Shown: piece after piece, positions 10,205 through 21,209 of the stretch | Layout: every line of letters starts with the position of its first letter | Position numbering within the stretch: the first letter of the stretch is position 1 | Assembly: GCA_033220425.1 (NCBI GenBank) | Contig: CM065646.1 | Location: 2,673,501-2,737,500 of the forward strand | Origin: Lepraria neglecta | Taxonomy: Eukaryota; Ascomycota; Lecanoromycetes; Lecanorales; Stereocaulaceae | Direction: 5' to 3' | DNA: 64,000 nt | Translations under genes and position numbers: made by a program | The notes under the pieces: model-generated | Database searches by the model: none | Told to the model about the DNA's origin: nothing | Seen by the model: only the letters and a program-made list of their open reading frames with translations

Positions 10205-12576
10205 ATGCAAGTTGCGGCCCCAAAAAGGCACGACGGGAGGATAATTATACATTTCGTAAGCATCCACAATCTCCCTAATCTATCTGGGGGGATTGTTCTT
10301 CTAGAAAGTCTAGCGTCTAACTACCACAATAGGACTACGGTTTGTACAGTCAGTCATATTTCTAGACCGCACACTGACCTGGACAATAAAAAGACTGCTT
10401 TTATGCCGCCGTCTTTGAACGGGAAGATCCGAAGCTGATATCCTTGCCCCTCGCGGTACAACAAAAACAGATCATCGTGACTTGCAATTACGAAGCCCGC
10501 CGAAGGGGCTTGTACAAGCTCCAGCTTGTGCGAGAAGCTCGCAAGAAATGTCCCGATGTGATCATCGTCTTAGGCGAGGACTTGACACGCTTTCGTAATG
10601 CTTCCAAGGACAACTATAACTTCTTGAGAAGCTACACGTGGAGCAACAAGGTCGAGAGGCTCGGTTTCGATGAAGTAAGTGTCTCACTTCATTACCTCGC
10701 GGGTTGCAAAATGGTTCGGATGAGAGCCCCTCAAACTTGCGTCGTGTCAGCTCCAGTTACAGTGATGCGCGCAAATTGATGAGGCCACGAGGTCACTCTC
10801 GGAAGTTATTTTTTCCCTGGAATATGCCCAAAAACGTCCGGTTAATTATTGCTCGTTGCCATTCATACTGCAAGTTAATCCTTGGGAAGTGTCACAATTG
10901 TCCTGTGACTTCCGAGACTGGCTAATCAGATTGATGTGTGCTTGGGCTAAGTCAGAGGACAGGTCTTTATGGACGTGACTGACATTATTAATTACAACGC
11001 CGAGCTTCTAAATTACAACAACCTGGCTTCTTCCTTTTTCCATCTTGACCGTAATGATCCTACCGTCGGCTTCTCTTTCGATGCTTCCCAAGTGTTTGGC
11101 CATACGTTCCCTGTAGCTTCAACATCTTCCAAAGCTACGGCCGTTTTAGCAACTAAACCAACTTGTAACGATGACGAAGATCTCTCACTCCGTCTCCGGC
11201 TCGGCTCTCATCTTGCTCAGCACTTGAGGCATCAATTAGCAGAGCAAAAGGGATACACATGTACTGTCGGCATCAGCACTAATAAGCTCATCTCGAAGCT
11301 GGTTGGCAACGTGAACAAGCCCAAGGGCCAGACGACTCTCATACCGCCTTACAATCCCCATCCTAGTGATGGTGAGAGCAATGTTACCAAGTTTGTCGAC
11401 GACCATGACGTCGGTAAGATACCTGGCATCGGTTTCAAGATAGCTCAGAAAATCCGGAATCATGTGCTCGGACGTCCAGCAGCCTTCTCTGCAGGTCTGG
11501 TTTATGGTCCCACGAAAGAGAATGTGAAAGTAGGAGACGTCCGTACCCTCGATGGCATGGGACCAGAGCTACTGGGTCACTTGCTCGCTGGTGTCGGCGT
11601 GCCCAAAGACCTCGGGGAGAAGGTCTGGGGATTGATCAATGGTGTGGATGATACTGAAGTAGCGAAAGCCAAAGAAGTGCCTCTGCAGATCAGCATTGTT
11701 AGTCTTGAATGTCTTGCATTGTAATCTCGCTTCTGACATTCTGAGTAGGAAGACAGCTACATCAGGCTTGATGAGATCGAGCAACTTAAGAAAAAATTGA
11801 AGATGCTTTCTGGAAGCCTTATCAAAACGATGCGGTTAGATCTCACTTCTGCACTGGATGAGGATGACATGGGTATGACATCTGAAGGAGAGGACGATGC
11901 TCCAGCTCAGGTAAACAGTGCTACCGCACCTCGCAGATGGGTTGCCCACCCAAAAACCTTACGGCTCTCCACTCGCCCTCGTCCTCCTCTGAACCTTGAT
12001 GGGACACGCTCTCGAGCCTTCAATCGCATATCTAAATCCACCAACATGCCGACATTTGTCTTCAGCTTCGCTCACAACGTGGACGTCCTGGCGAATAAAT
12101 TGGTTGAAGAGGCTATAGTGCCACTATTCCGCAAGCTTCACCCAGAAAAGTCTGGATGGAACCTCAGCCTGGTCAACCTGTGCGCAACAAACATGTCACT
12201 GACCGCTAGTGATGGCAAAGACGGCGCTGGCCGTGACATTGGGAGGATGTTCAGAAGACAAGAAGACGTGCTTAAGGAATGGAAGATTGAGGATGTGGAC
12301 ACCGCCCCTTCAGATGATGATGCCAATGATCAGCAAACAAAAGAGGACGGCGATGGTCGAATAGAGGACAGAGTTCTTCAGCAACACCCCTTAGAGCACC
12401 CTCCTCTTGGGTCAGAAGACCTTCGAGCATTTGCACAGGAGAGCTTTCAGGGAGACGACGCATGGGATAGCGACGATGAGATGCAGGACGCTGGAGACTC
12501 GTGCAGGATCTGTGGTGCAGTGATGCCGCCTTATGCCATGCTCGCACACGAGCGCTTTCATGATCTGCCGGACTGA
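10205..12576 (+). CDS. DNA polymerase iota (Y-family translesion polymerase)
   Basis: Y-family polymerase that inserts nucleotides opposite damaged bases in the nucleus. Exons are 10205-10255, 10333-10339, 10394-10674, 10963-11697 and 11749-12576, giving 633 residues. Metal-binding motif one, HFDYDCFYAAVFE, is split over three exons, with a 7-nt micro-exon (GACTACG) supplying D18, Y19 and the first base of D20. The second motif is GFDEVFMDVTD (D112, E113). Finger/palm parts follow (GYTCTVGISTNKLISKL, then the helix-hairpin-helix GKIPGIGFKIAQKI), then the little-finger domain. The C-terminus carries a C2H2-like finger, CRICGAVMPPYAMLAHERFH, resembling a ubiquitin-binding UBZ. Intron three (288 bp) is far longer than the others. 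Start chosen as the ATG nearest the conserved PKRHDGRIIIHF; an in-frame start at 10106 is not excluded. Confidence 0.87.
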
Positions 12577-13150
12577 AAGGACATAAATCGGACTTCAGGG
12601 TTCGATCGGCTGTTGATCAATCTGTGCACAGGTTCAACAAGGATGGTTCCCTCCTCTACATATCATTGCTCGGAGAATCCCTAGCCCGCCGAGCTACCGG
12701 CTGATGGATGAGCATCCTGCCCTTGAAGGTGTTCCTCGCCACGACTTCTCCGCCAAGTTTCGGAGGAATTGTGATCAGTAATGTATCCCCACAACGGTAC
12801 TAGGGAATCCGATTACACCATCGTTCGATCACTATCTTCAACCCTCCGCAACGCAGTATCCTGAGCGTCACAGCCTCGTGATAGGCCCAGGAGCTGGTGG
12901 AATCTAGGAAGCGGCCAGGAAGGGTAAGGCTAGACTTTGAGAAAGATACGATTGCACAAGAATGGCGAGAGAGGATGAAGACAGCGTCTGGGGATAGTCC
13001 TTGTAAACTCTGCAGTGAAACAGGAGGCCTTCAACCACCTTAGGCCCATCGTTTCTACCAAGACCAACTCAGCTTTCTCATTGGATTTCACGTAAACCAA
13101 CCTGTCTGCGTAAAAGCCTTGATTCGTACTCTTTGTGATGTGCAGTACTT
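12577..13150. other. Convergent intergenic region, no gene seen
   Basis: Lies between the 3' ends of the polymerase iota gene and GET2. Only short meaningless open frames on either strand. Confidence 0.5.
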
Positions 13151-14144
13151 CTACCCAACAGCACCCCTCCACCAAGCCACCGCCCCAACAATAAAAACTA
13201 CAACCATCCCATCTTCAACAACCGTATTCCAAATCCCACTATACCTCGCCGCCAGTGTGATATACCCCCTCCACGGCTCCGGCAAAAACCCCGCCACCAT
13301 TCCCATCCATCCCCCAAGCTGACTTCCTCCCCTATTCTCCAAAAAGAACCTCGAACTCTGCAACACCAGCTCCGCCGTAGCGAAGACCCAAAACACATTT
13401 ATCCCCCCCTCATGTCCTGCCCCCGTAATCCCCCCTCTCGAGATGTCGCCGTTTAAGGCGTGAGAGGTGAAGGTTATGTAAATTCCTAGGATTAGGGCGG
13501 AGAGTGCGTGGATGATGCGCCAGAGGTAGGCGTACGTGGAGTCTTGTTGGGGTTGTGGACCGTCCATGCCTGGCATACCTGGCATTCCGCCGCCCAGCAT
13601 AGCTGCTAAGCCTGGCGGCAATCCCCCGTCCATTCCCTCTGCTCCTGCCTGGCCCTGAGCTCCTGGTGGTGGCATACCGCCCATTAATTGCTGCAGCATC
13701 TTCATCATTGGATCTTCATCGCCTTGTCGCTGCCCGCTGTCATTACCGGGCGGAGGGGCCCCGCTCCGTAGAAGGGCGCGGATGTCTGCTTCTGTTGGGC
13801 CGGCATTGTTTGCATTTGAGTTGGGGTATGTATTGGGAGTGCGAGCGGCGGAGGGGTGGGTAGATAGGTCGACTTCGTCAGGGTCTGCATGTAGGTTGGA
13901 GGAAGGGGGAGAGGCTGCCGGTGGTGGGAAATCTTGTTAAATGTTAGCTGGTTTACTATCATATAGAGCCTTTGCGCAGCATGCCGGGTAGGTTCTGTCT
14001 TCCAGAGACGTTGGTGATTTTCTCTAATCGTGATGAACCTCCGGCTTTTATCTTGGCTTCGCGGCGCTCGCGGCGGAGGCGGGCTTGTTTTTGGCCTGGC
14101 GTCTCCGCATCTCCGGCTTGCGATTGGTGTTCTGGGCTGTCCAT
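13151..14144 (-). CDS. GET2: GET complex subunit Get2 (tail-anchored protein receptor)
   Basis: Get2 (CAML-like) forms with Get1 the ER membrane receptor for Get3 carrying tail-anchored proteins. The N-terminal cytosolic Get3-binding segment is diagnostic: QARLRRERREAKIKAGGSSR then LEKIT (about residues 20-43). The C-terminal half has three membrane segments, about YLWRIIHALSALILGIYITF, FWVFATAELVLQSSRFF and GMVVVFIVGAVAWW. A Gly/Met/Pro-rich linker (MMKMLQQLMGGMPP on) precedes them. Exon one runs 14144 to about 13976 and exon two 13932-13151 (316 residues). No GT donor is available; phase and the HADPDEVD block demand a break here. A GC-AG intron with donor GCAAAG (13975-13933) fits best; 13969-13933 is an alternative. 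Product is confident, the junction less so. Confidence 0.85.
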
Positions 14145-14413
14145 GGTTGTGTCAAGTGTTGAGAGGAAGAAGTAGGGTTAGGAAAAGCTGTCGGAGGTAG
14201 AAGGTAGCTTGCCTGGAAGTGATATTGTGTAAGGCTGAGTCGGACTACGATTACACTAACATTAACGTTGAAACGAAGTGTTGTGACTGCTAAACAAAGA
14301 AACCGATTTGCAATTGGACGTTATCACATGCTTTCTGCTCCTAAAGTATTTACTACCACAAGGCTCTACCATAGAAATACACACCCCGCAAACAACGAAG
14401 TAGCTCTAAGAGC

Positions 14414-17400
14414 TCAAATTTCCGTCTCCACATCAGGCTCCCTCCCGCTCAAGCCTCCGGTAAGCTTGTTCTGCACCTTCTTGATCGAAAACTTAGTCTG
14501 GTCTTTCGCGAATGCAAGGTTCTGGGCGGACGTTAGCCCCTTTTCCACACATGTAAAGCAAGTATAAAGCTTACCCTGACAGGTTTCCACTGCAGCAGAC
14601 CCCTATTGTGCCTCTTCTCTGTCTTCTTGTTCGCTATCTCTCTCTTCTTCTCATCCTCTTTTCTCGTGGTCCCCTCTGCAGAGCCGTCCATGTCCTTCCC
14701 GGAAGCCTTGTTCTCCGCGTCCTGCACACCCAGGTCAGAATCCGAGTCGCTGTCATCATCTATACTGTCATCATCGTCACTTGGCACATGAGGATTATGT
14801 ACAGGCTTGTCGACACCAGGCTCTGCTCTCTTGCGGCCCTTAGAGTCCATATACGCTTTTGGATCATGTGTGAAAGCACCACTCCAATCTTGACCATCTT
14901 TGGCTAGCCACTTCTTGCGCTCTTCAGGATCAGCCTCTTTGAGCACATCGCGACCCTGTGTCAGAGATTTCTCGTGCAACTCTTCAACAGCTTGAGGCAT
15001 TTCCTTGGTCACGCGCTTCTCACGCACACCTTCGGCAAGACAAGCTTCCCAGGTCTCGAAAGTTTCACGGCTATCGCTGTCAACTACAAAACGCTCATGG
15101 TCTTCGTCAGTCCCAGCTTTGAACTGGCAGCGGAATTGCAGTCGGCCGACCTCTTCCAGATCTTCGAGTCCGGGAACCTCCTTGGCGCGAACGTTTTCTT
15201 CGGTGATGTAGTTCTGTGTCAAGCGGGCCCCGTTCTTGGTAGTCCAGATGGGAATATTGATATTAGTCTCTGTATTGTCTACTAGAAGATGCAGCCAGAT
15301 GATAGCGTAGGCGGAGGCTCCTCGTTTCCCGGTCTGATGGAATTCGAAAACCACAGGTGATCGATAGCGGAATTTGACGGGCAGTCGTACATTATTTTTG
15401 CCGTCTTTCTTAGCGATGTCCCAGAACATGCCGTCTCCTTCTGCAAGTTTTTGGCATTGAGTTCTGGGGATCTGGCCAACACTACCACCTGTCCTCATCT
15501 TTAGTTTTGAGTTTTTCTGATAGTTGAGGGCCAAGATCCTATCTGAAAGGAATTCGAATGTGCCGACATCCCAACCAAGCATATTTGGTGGCAACCGGGT
15601 CTCGATAGCTCTAAATAGCAAAGAGATTCTTATTCGACCAAAGCCCTAATAAAATTAGTGGGAAACTGAAAGCGAGCGAGCAGGACTATACTTACAATAC
15701 CGCCGTCAAGCGGGTACCATCGAGTGACCTGCGAGCTGGTCTGGAGTATGTCTGACAGTTTCAGTGGCACAACGCCGAGAATTGGGTCATGTTGTCTATA
15801 GCGTTGGTCGCGGACAGTGACGGTAACAATTTGAGACCTCCAATCCCTTATGAACCTCTCGGTTCCGGCATTGAAGATGGGCTTGCTACTGACAACCTTG
15901 GCTCGAGTACGGTATACCTGACCACAATTTAGCAATCTAATAGGAGTGATTCGACAGGATAGTCACCAATTGGTCGTTGTAGAGGATGGTGCAGTAGCTG
16001 CTCGGCAGCTTCCTGCTTATTTCGTCTGTATTCTCCCCAGCAGGTTTGGCAGGTTCGTATTCCCTTCCTTTCCTATTGCCCTCGCTACCTTGAATGTTCT
16101 CGAGTTCCAGGTTGACAATCTGGTGGACGACGACGCTGCATATACCACTGGGCCATAGAGGATCGGGAGGGGTGTGTGCAACCGCATCCTGATCAGTGTT
16201 ATTCAAAGACCCCTTCTCGTCTTGCAGCTCTGGGTTGTCTTTGAGTGAGTTGGGCAGATCGGGATTTTTGCCGTCGGTCCGTAGGGCGGATCTGAACTTT
16301 GGCTTGGTAAAATACCCAACTTCCCAGTGCAGCTCTCCGGGCATTTCGCTGTCCGCTTCCATGCCTGAAAGCTTCGATACTTGTGGATACATTTTACCCG
16401 GATGCTGTATCATCTTCTGCATGGAAAGCTCGACCTTGCCCACAATGTCATCAGCGCTTGAGCGATCAGAGTCCCATAGCTCCACACTGAGCTGCTCATC
16501 AGCTTTAATGTACTCTGGATTTACAAGCAGTCTGTAGAAATTAGCATTGATACACTGCAGAAGACTTCGGCCAACTTACGCTGCAGTCTCTTCCCAGATC
16601 GGGTTCAGGTCGTCAGTAATCACACGTGTACAGTACATTGGCTTGCCGTATTTTGAGAATGTCAGTGTGACATATGGGTCTGAGCCACCACCCTTGCTCC
16701 CACGCCTGTCTTGTTTGCTTAGACCAATGGCTCGGTGGATTCGAATCCACATGACACCCAATGCGAGGACGTCCTTCGCAATCTCATCACCTTGCAGAAT
16801 TGCGCCCATATCGATCGACATTGATTTTGGAGCAACGTACATGCTCGCCGCAGCCCCAATGGCATAGTTGACAAAGTTTGAGATCAGAGGTAGGTTTAAG
16901 ATGTTAAATCCTTTCTCAATCATAGGTATACACCCGGCCTGAACTTGAGGCAAACCCATGAGAGTAAACGTGAGGTTCTTCAGGTATGGTGGTTCGGGAG
17001 TCATTTGAAGCCGTAGTCTTATTGTTCCTACCAGGCCCTGCAGCTCGACAAAAATTGGTAGTGGGACACCAAAGAGGCCTTTGATACCGAGGTAGAATAC
17101 AAGTTGCATGTGCATGTTCTTTGCCTTGGATGATGCGTTTTTGGCATCACTGGGCTTGGCATGGTAGGCAAACGACGCTTCGATGTTGTAGTAGTCACCT
17201 CCCTCCTCATCGGCAGCAGCCTCCTGAGGATCCTTGTTCTTCTTGTTCTCTTTGTGTATACTTTCTTTGAGCTCTCTGACATGGGTGTCTGGAAGTGCGC
17301 GGAGACTCAAAATTCGGACGGGATTATTGCCTTGGTTGATTTCTGCCACTCTGACGTTCTCTATAACTCCAGGAACCGATGCTCCCATCACATCTTCAAG

Positions 17401-18338
17401 GGTGTCTGCGACTGAAGCAAACATATCTGGATTTATCAAGCCCCAAACGATCCCCAGTAAGGTGTTCATCCATTCGACGGATTCAGGCAGGAGATTTGCG
17501 GTCGCCTGCGCTCGTCAGACCCAATCGTCGTTGCCACACTTCATGACTTGGATCACTTACAGTTTCGCCTCTGGACTGTTCACTCGACCATTCAACCTCC
17601 CTGCCGCTGCGGATGACTTCCTTCATCCAAAGCCAAATACCAGAAACGATGCACATAGAAGTGGGTATCAGGCCTTTCAAAGAAGCCCCAAATATTTTTC
17701 CGAGAAGTATGATAGCAATAAACACGCCGATGCACAAGCCCGAAGCTCTCGTCTCCAAAGCTGCAAACATTGGCTCATAGCTGACTGAAGGTGTGGGATG
17801 GAACAGTATGTTCGTCTTCTCTCCGTGTATGGGAACATCTGAAGTACTCCCTTCGGCTACAGGATCAGGCGGGGCTGTGATATCCTGATTGTGCTTGTAT
17901 TCGGGATTGGTTTGCGAAGCGTCGGTTTTGACGGTGGTGTCTTTTCCAAGGTTTGCATTTGGTACTGATAGCTGAGGGTTTTCCGCAGCCTTTATGAAGT
18001 CCTTGTCCACATCTTCGATCTGGACGTCTTGCTGGGTGGTGGGGTCGTGGACTGTCTTGAGAGTACCTGCTTTGCCAGCCTTGGTTTCCGTGTGTGGCCT
18101 GGCATCACTGGCACCGTCCTGACCTTGTTGTCGCTCAAGTCTGCGGAGCTCCTCAAGCCTGGCATCTCTGTCCTTTTTGTCTTTATCTAGATTTTGCACA
18201 AAGGTCTTAACATCAGGGATTTTGTTCTTCCCGCTGTAGTAGCCTCCCGGTGCATGCTTTGGAAGGAAAGAGTGTTAGTTGAAGGGCAGTACCATTATAC
18301 GGGGCTGTAGTCCTACTTACCTGCTGTTGTTGAGACAT
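14414..18338 (-). CDS. mug190: Mug190-like SMP/C2 lipid-transfer tether
   Basis: Member of the tricalbin/extended-synaptotagmin class. These proteins sit in the ER by a membrane hairpin, carry lipids with an SMP domain and bind other membranes through C2 domains. Exons (minus) are 18338-18321, 18256-17561, 17505-16580, 16531-15967, 15917-15696, 15645-14575 and 14521-14414, giving 1201 residues with phase kept throughout. The first exon encodes only MSQQQQ. A hydrophobic hairpin lies near residues 178-215 (CIGVFIAIILLGKIFG). The SMP region starts near PESVEWMNTLLGIVWGLINP and runs to about residue 465. A C2 domain follows (GGGSDPYVTLTFSKYGKPMY), then a second, divergent C2-like region (15967-15696). 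The tail is highly charged (DDDDSIDDDSDSDSD). Naming after S. pombe mug190 rests on domain order and length. Confidence 0.85.
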
Positions 18339-19006
18339 GACGACTCATGCGTCTAACCAAGCATAAGCATCAAGATAGCTGACAGAGGAGTTCTCAAGGT
18401 CCCTCGAGCACAGAGAACAGGATTTCTGTAGCTTGGAAAGGGCAATGGTGGAAAGGAGCTAGTTCTTTGGACCGTTTGGGAAATGCCAAGGCAAATACCG
18501 GTCGTTCTTTACGCGTTCCGGGGCGGCGCCAATTTCTCCTGCGAGATGACGCATGTGCCTCCACCACTTCTAGCACCAGATTTGAGATTTGGGGGCAACA
18601 AGCCCACGAGGTGTGCCGCGAAGGGAGAGATCGGTTCAGATGAGGCTTTGGAGTGGCACAGCTGGTCGTTCTGATATGTCTGGCTCAATGACTGGACGCC
18701 ATTTCTTTGATTAGGGTCATGAAGCTCTTACACCACCCTTATGCAAGCCTGCGTGGCATCGCGCTTCTCCGTAGGATTTGGAGAACGATCAGTTCTCCTC
18801 TTTGCCGAAGTATCGACCTCTTCTGCAGTGCTTTCTATCATTAGCCATACGTAGCGTTGACACTGCTCTATCTTATTGTGTATCATCTTGCATGACCACA
18901 ACTGCATATTGCTATTCGCTCTCTTCCATTTGGTCCTGAACCCTTTTCGTTCCTTTGCATTTTGTCTTAACGCAAGCAAGACCCTCTGAGCAGTATCCAT
19001 CACATC
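18339..19006. promoter_or_regulatory. Divergent promoter region, mug190-like gene and deacetylase
   Basis: 668 bp between two start codons on opposite strands. No gene is supported inside; the minus-strand frame at 18728-19003 has no recognisable motif. Confidence 0.45.
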
Positions 19007-20569
19007 ATGGCAAGGATCAGAGCCTTCACCAATGCAAAAATTTGCACTCGTGGGAAGGAGATCTCGCGAGACTTCTATGTGGACTTAGACACTGGTTGCA
19101 TTGTCTCAGAGCCTTATGAGGATCCATTGAGCGTTATTGACATGCAGAACTATATCATAGCACCTGCTTATCAAGAGCTTCAAATCAATGGGTGCCTGGG
19201 TGTACATTTTACTACCTTCGAGGAGCCACGGAGTTATTTGAACCACCTTGAGACTGTCTCTAGGCACCTTGTGTCCAAAGGAGTCGGTGCCTTCTATGTC
19301 ACGCTCCCACCGGTTAGCCAGAATCTCTACCGCAAGGTATGGCCTGACAATTCTCCCAAAACGAAGAAGACAACGTTTTTGGCTAAATGGCGACAGATCC
19401 TGCCGCATCTCAAGCCCCAAGCTTTCGCCGGAGGGGCTGACCTACTAGGCGCTCATTGGTATGTACTTTTCGGAGTATTCCTTTCCCCATTGGGACCATT
19501 GTTTGAGTCTCTGAACCCGTCGCGGGAGCAGTGACTCAGGCTGTACTCCCTAAACATGTCCCACAACCCTGTCTTATATCCGTAGAGAGTGATGCTGACC
19601 CCGAAATTTGCGTAGTGAAGGTCCATGGCTTAATCCACTCAAGAAAGGAGCACACGGTAATTATTTCACAACACAGGGAATCACAGCTAATGCTATGATG
19701 CAGACGCAAATCTTATGCAGAATCCTGCAGAATCCTCTGTCAGGTCAATCTACGGTGACAACGAAGCTCTGTCTTCATTGAAAATGGTCACCCTAGCACC
19801 AGAGCTGGGCAATTCGCAGGAGCTTATCCCACATCTCACACAGCGAGGCATAGTAGTTTCCCTCGGGCATACCGCAGCAGACTACGATACTGGTATGAGA
19901 GCTCTCAGAGCTGGCGCAACAATGCTAACGCATGTCTACAACGCAATGAACAACTTTTCACATAGATCACCTGGAGTGGCGGGCTTGGTCTCATCGCGGG
20001 AAGCCCCCTACTTCTCCCTCATAGCTGATGGTGTTCACCTACATCAGGCAGCGTTGACGATGGCCTTTCGCGCGAATCGAGAAAGGTGTATCCTCATAAG
20101 CGATGCTATTGAGCTGGCAGGATTGCGCGATGGAGTATACCCGGGACATGCTCCGGTTCCTCATCCTCAAAGGAAAAGCATGAACAGGGTCACAATAGAA
20201 GGGACTGATACTCTCGTTGGCTCCTGTGTTAACGTCGAAGAATGCGTGCGGAACCTCAAGAGATGGAGCGGATGTTCTTTGGCAGAAGCAGTTCGGTGCG
20301 CATCGGAGAACATTGCAAGTCTCATGAACGACCGGGAGAGAGGAATCATTGAAGAGGGGCGAAAAGCCGACTTCGTTGTGTTGAATGATAAGGGAGAAGT
20401 GCAACAGACTTGGCTCAAAGGAGAGAAGTTGTATGAGACGGACATGATGAGCCACAGCTACGCGTTGGATCACTACCAAATGCAACTGATGCTTCTGGAA
20501 CAGCAGAACAAGAAGAGGCTTATGCTGGCAAGGAAGGAGCACGAAGACAGGGGTAACGAGGGACAATAA
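19007..20569 (+). CDS. N-acetylglucosamine-6-phosphate deacetylase
   Basis: NagA/AMDHD2-type amidohydrolase: GlcNAc-6-phosphate plus water gives glucosamine-6-phosphate plus acetate, a cytosolic step in using chitin-derived sugar. Exons are 19007-19458, 19616-19656 and 19704-20569 (introns 157 and 47 bp), 452 residues. Motifs in order: ELQINGCLGVHF (about 63), EGPWLNPLKKGAH, VTLAPELG with the metal-binding Glu region, SLGHTAADY, THVYNAMNNFSHRSPGV, LIADGVHLH, LISDAIELAGLRDGVY with the catalytic Asp, and GTDTLVGS. The start at 19007 gives the usual strand before KICTRGKEI. The acetate it releases could feed the acetyl-CoA synthetase encoded directly downstream on the same strand. That metabolic link is inference from proximity. 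Confidence 0.93.
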
Positions 20570-21209
20570 TACGGATAGAGATAGAAGACGAGACCGACAT
20601 GATTTAGTATCACAGTACTGCAATCGTAAAGTACATATAGAGTTACGCAAAATCACGGATTCTGTTTGTATTCATAGAGTTGTTTAAATTCAATCGGGTC
20701 TCGTCGAAAGTCTAAAAAGCATTGACCAATTGGAGCTCGAAAGTCAGATTCACAGCAATCCGCCGTGCAGCCTTACTTCTCGAAATGGGCCTCGATTTTG
20801 CTCAATATGGCGAGCTGCATGATGGAATATAAACTGATCGAAGTCATATGGGTTACTATATCGGATCCCGTAGGAAATGGTGGCATTAATCAAACCTCGA
20901 GAGGCTGACTTATCAAGCGCCATCGTCATCGGTCAAATGCTCCGCTTGGCTCCAAAAGTAAAGATTCGGGACCCCCCTCCTTTCCTCCGGAACTTCTTCA
21001 CGACCCCCGCACCACCGGCTGGTCCGTGGCTGCAAGAATGGCGCAAATACACTCTTGGTCATACAGGAGCATCAGCCAAGCCCGCGTGCCCCACCTCCCG
21101 CGACTTCACCTCTCTCTTACCACTCCCTTGTTCCAGGTCCCCACACGCATTACATCGACTCACAAATTGATCAACCACCATACATACAACTGCGTTCACA
21201 GCAGCGACC
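20570..21209. promoter_or_regulatory. Intergenic region and acetyl-CoA synthetase promoter
   Basis: 640 bp between the deacetylase stop and the next start. It holds a CCAAT box within the palindrome CCAATTGG (20726-20733). The sequence becomes C-rich about 260 bp before the start, as in many strongly expressed fungal genes. Confidence 0.45.
20978..20991 (+). promoter_or_regulatory. Candidate FacB-type site, TCC-N8-GGA
   Basis: TCC, eight bases, then GGA, about 220 bp before the acetyl-CoA synthetase start. This fits one of the known FacB consensus forms (TCC/G-N8-10-C/GGA), and FacB activates facA on acetate. The motif is loose and could occur by chance in this C-rich stretch. Confidence 0.3.

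Noticed and set aside
16736-16755. GGATTCGAATCC as a tRNA T-loop
   Set aside because: It lies inside a coding exon of the Mug190-like gene and no cloverleaf arms surround it.
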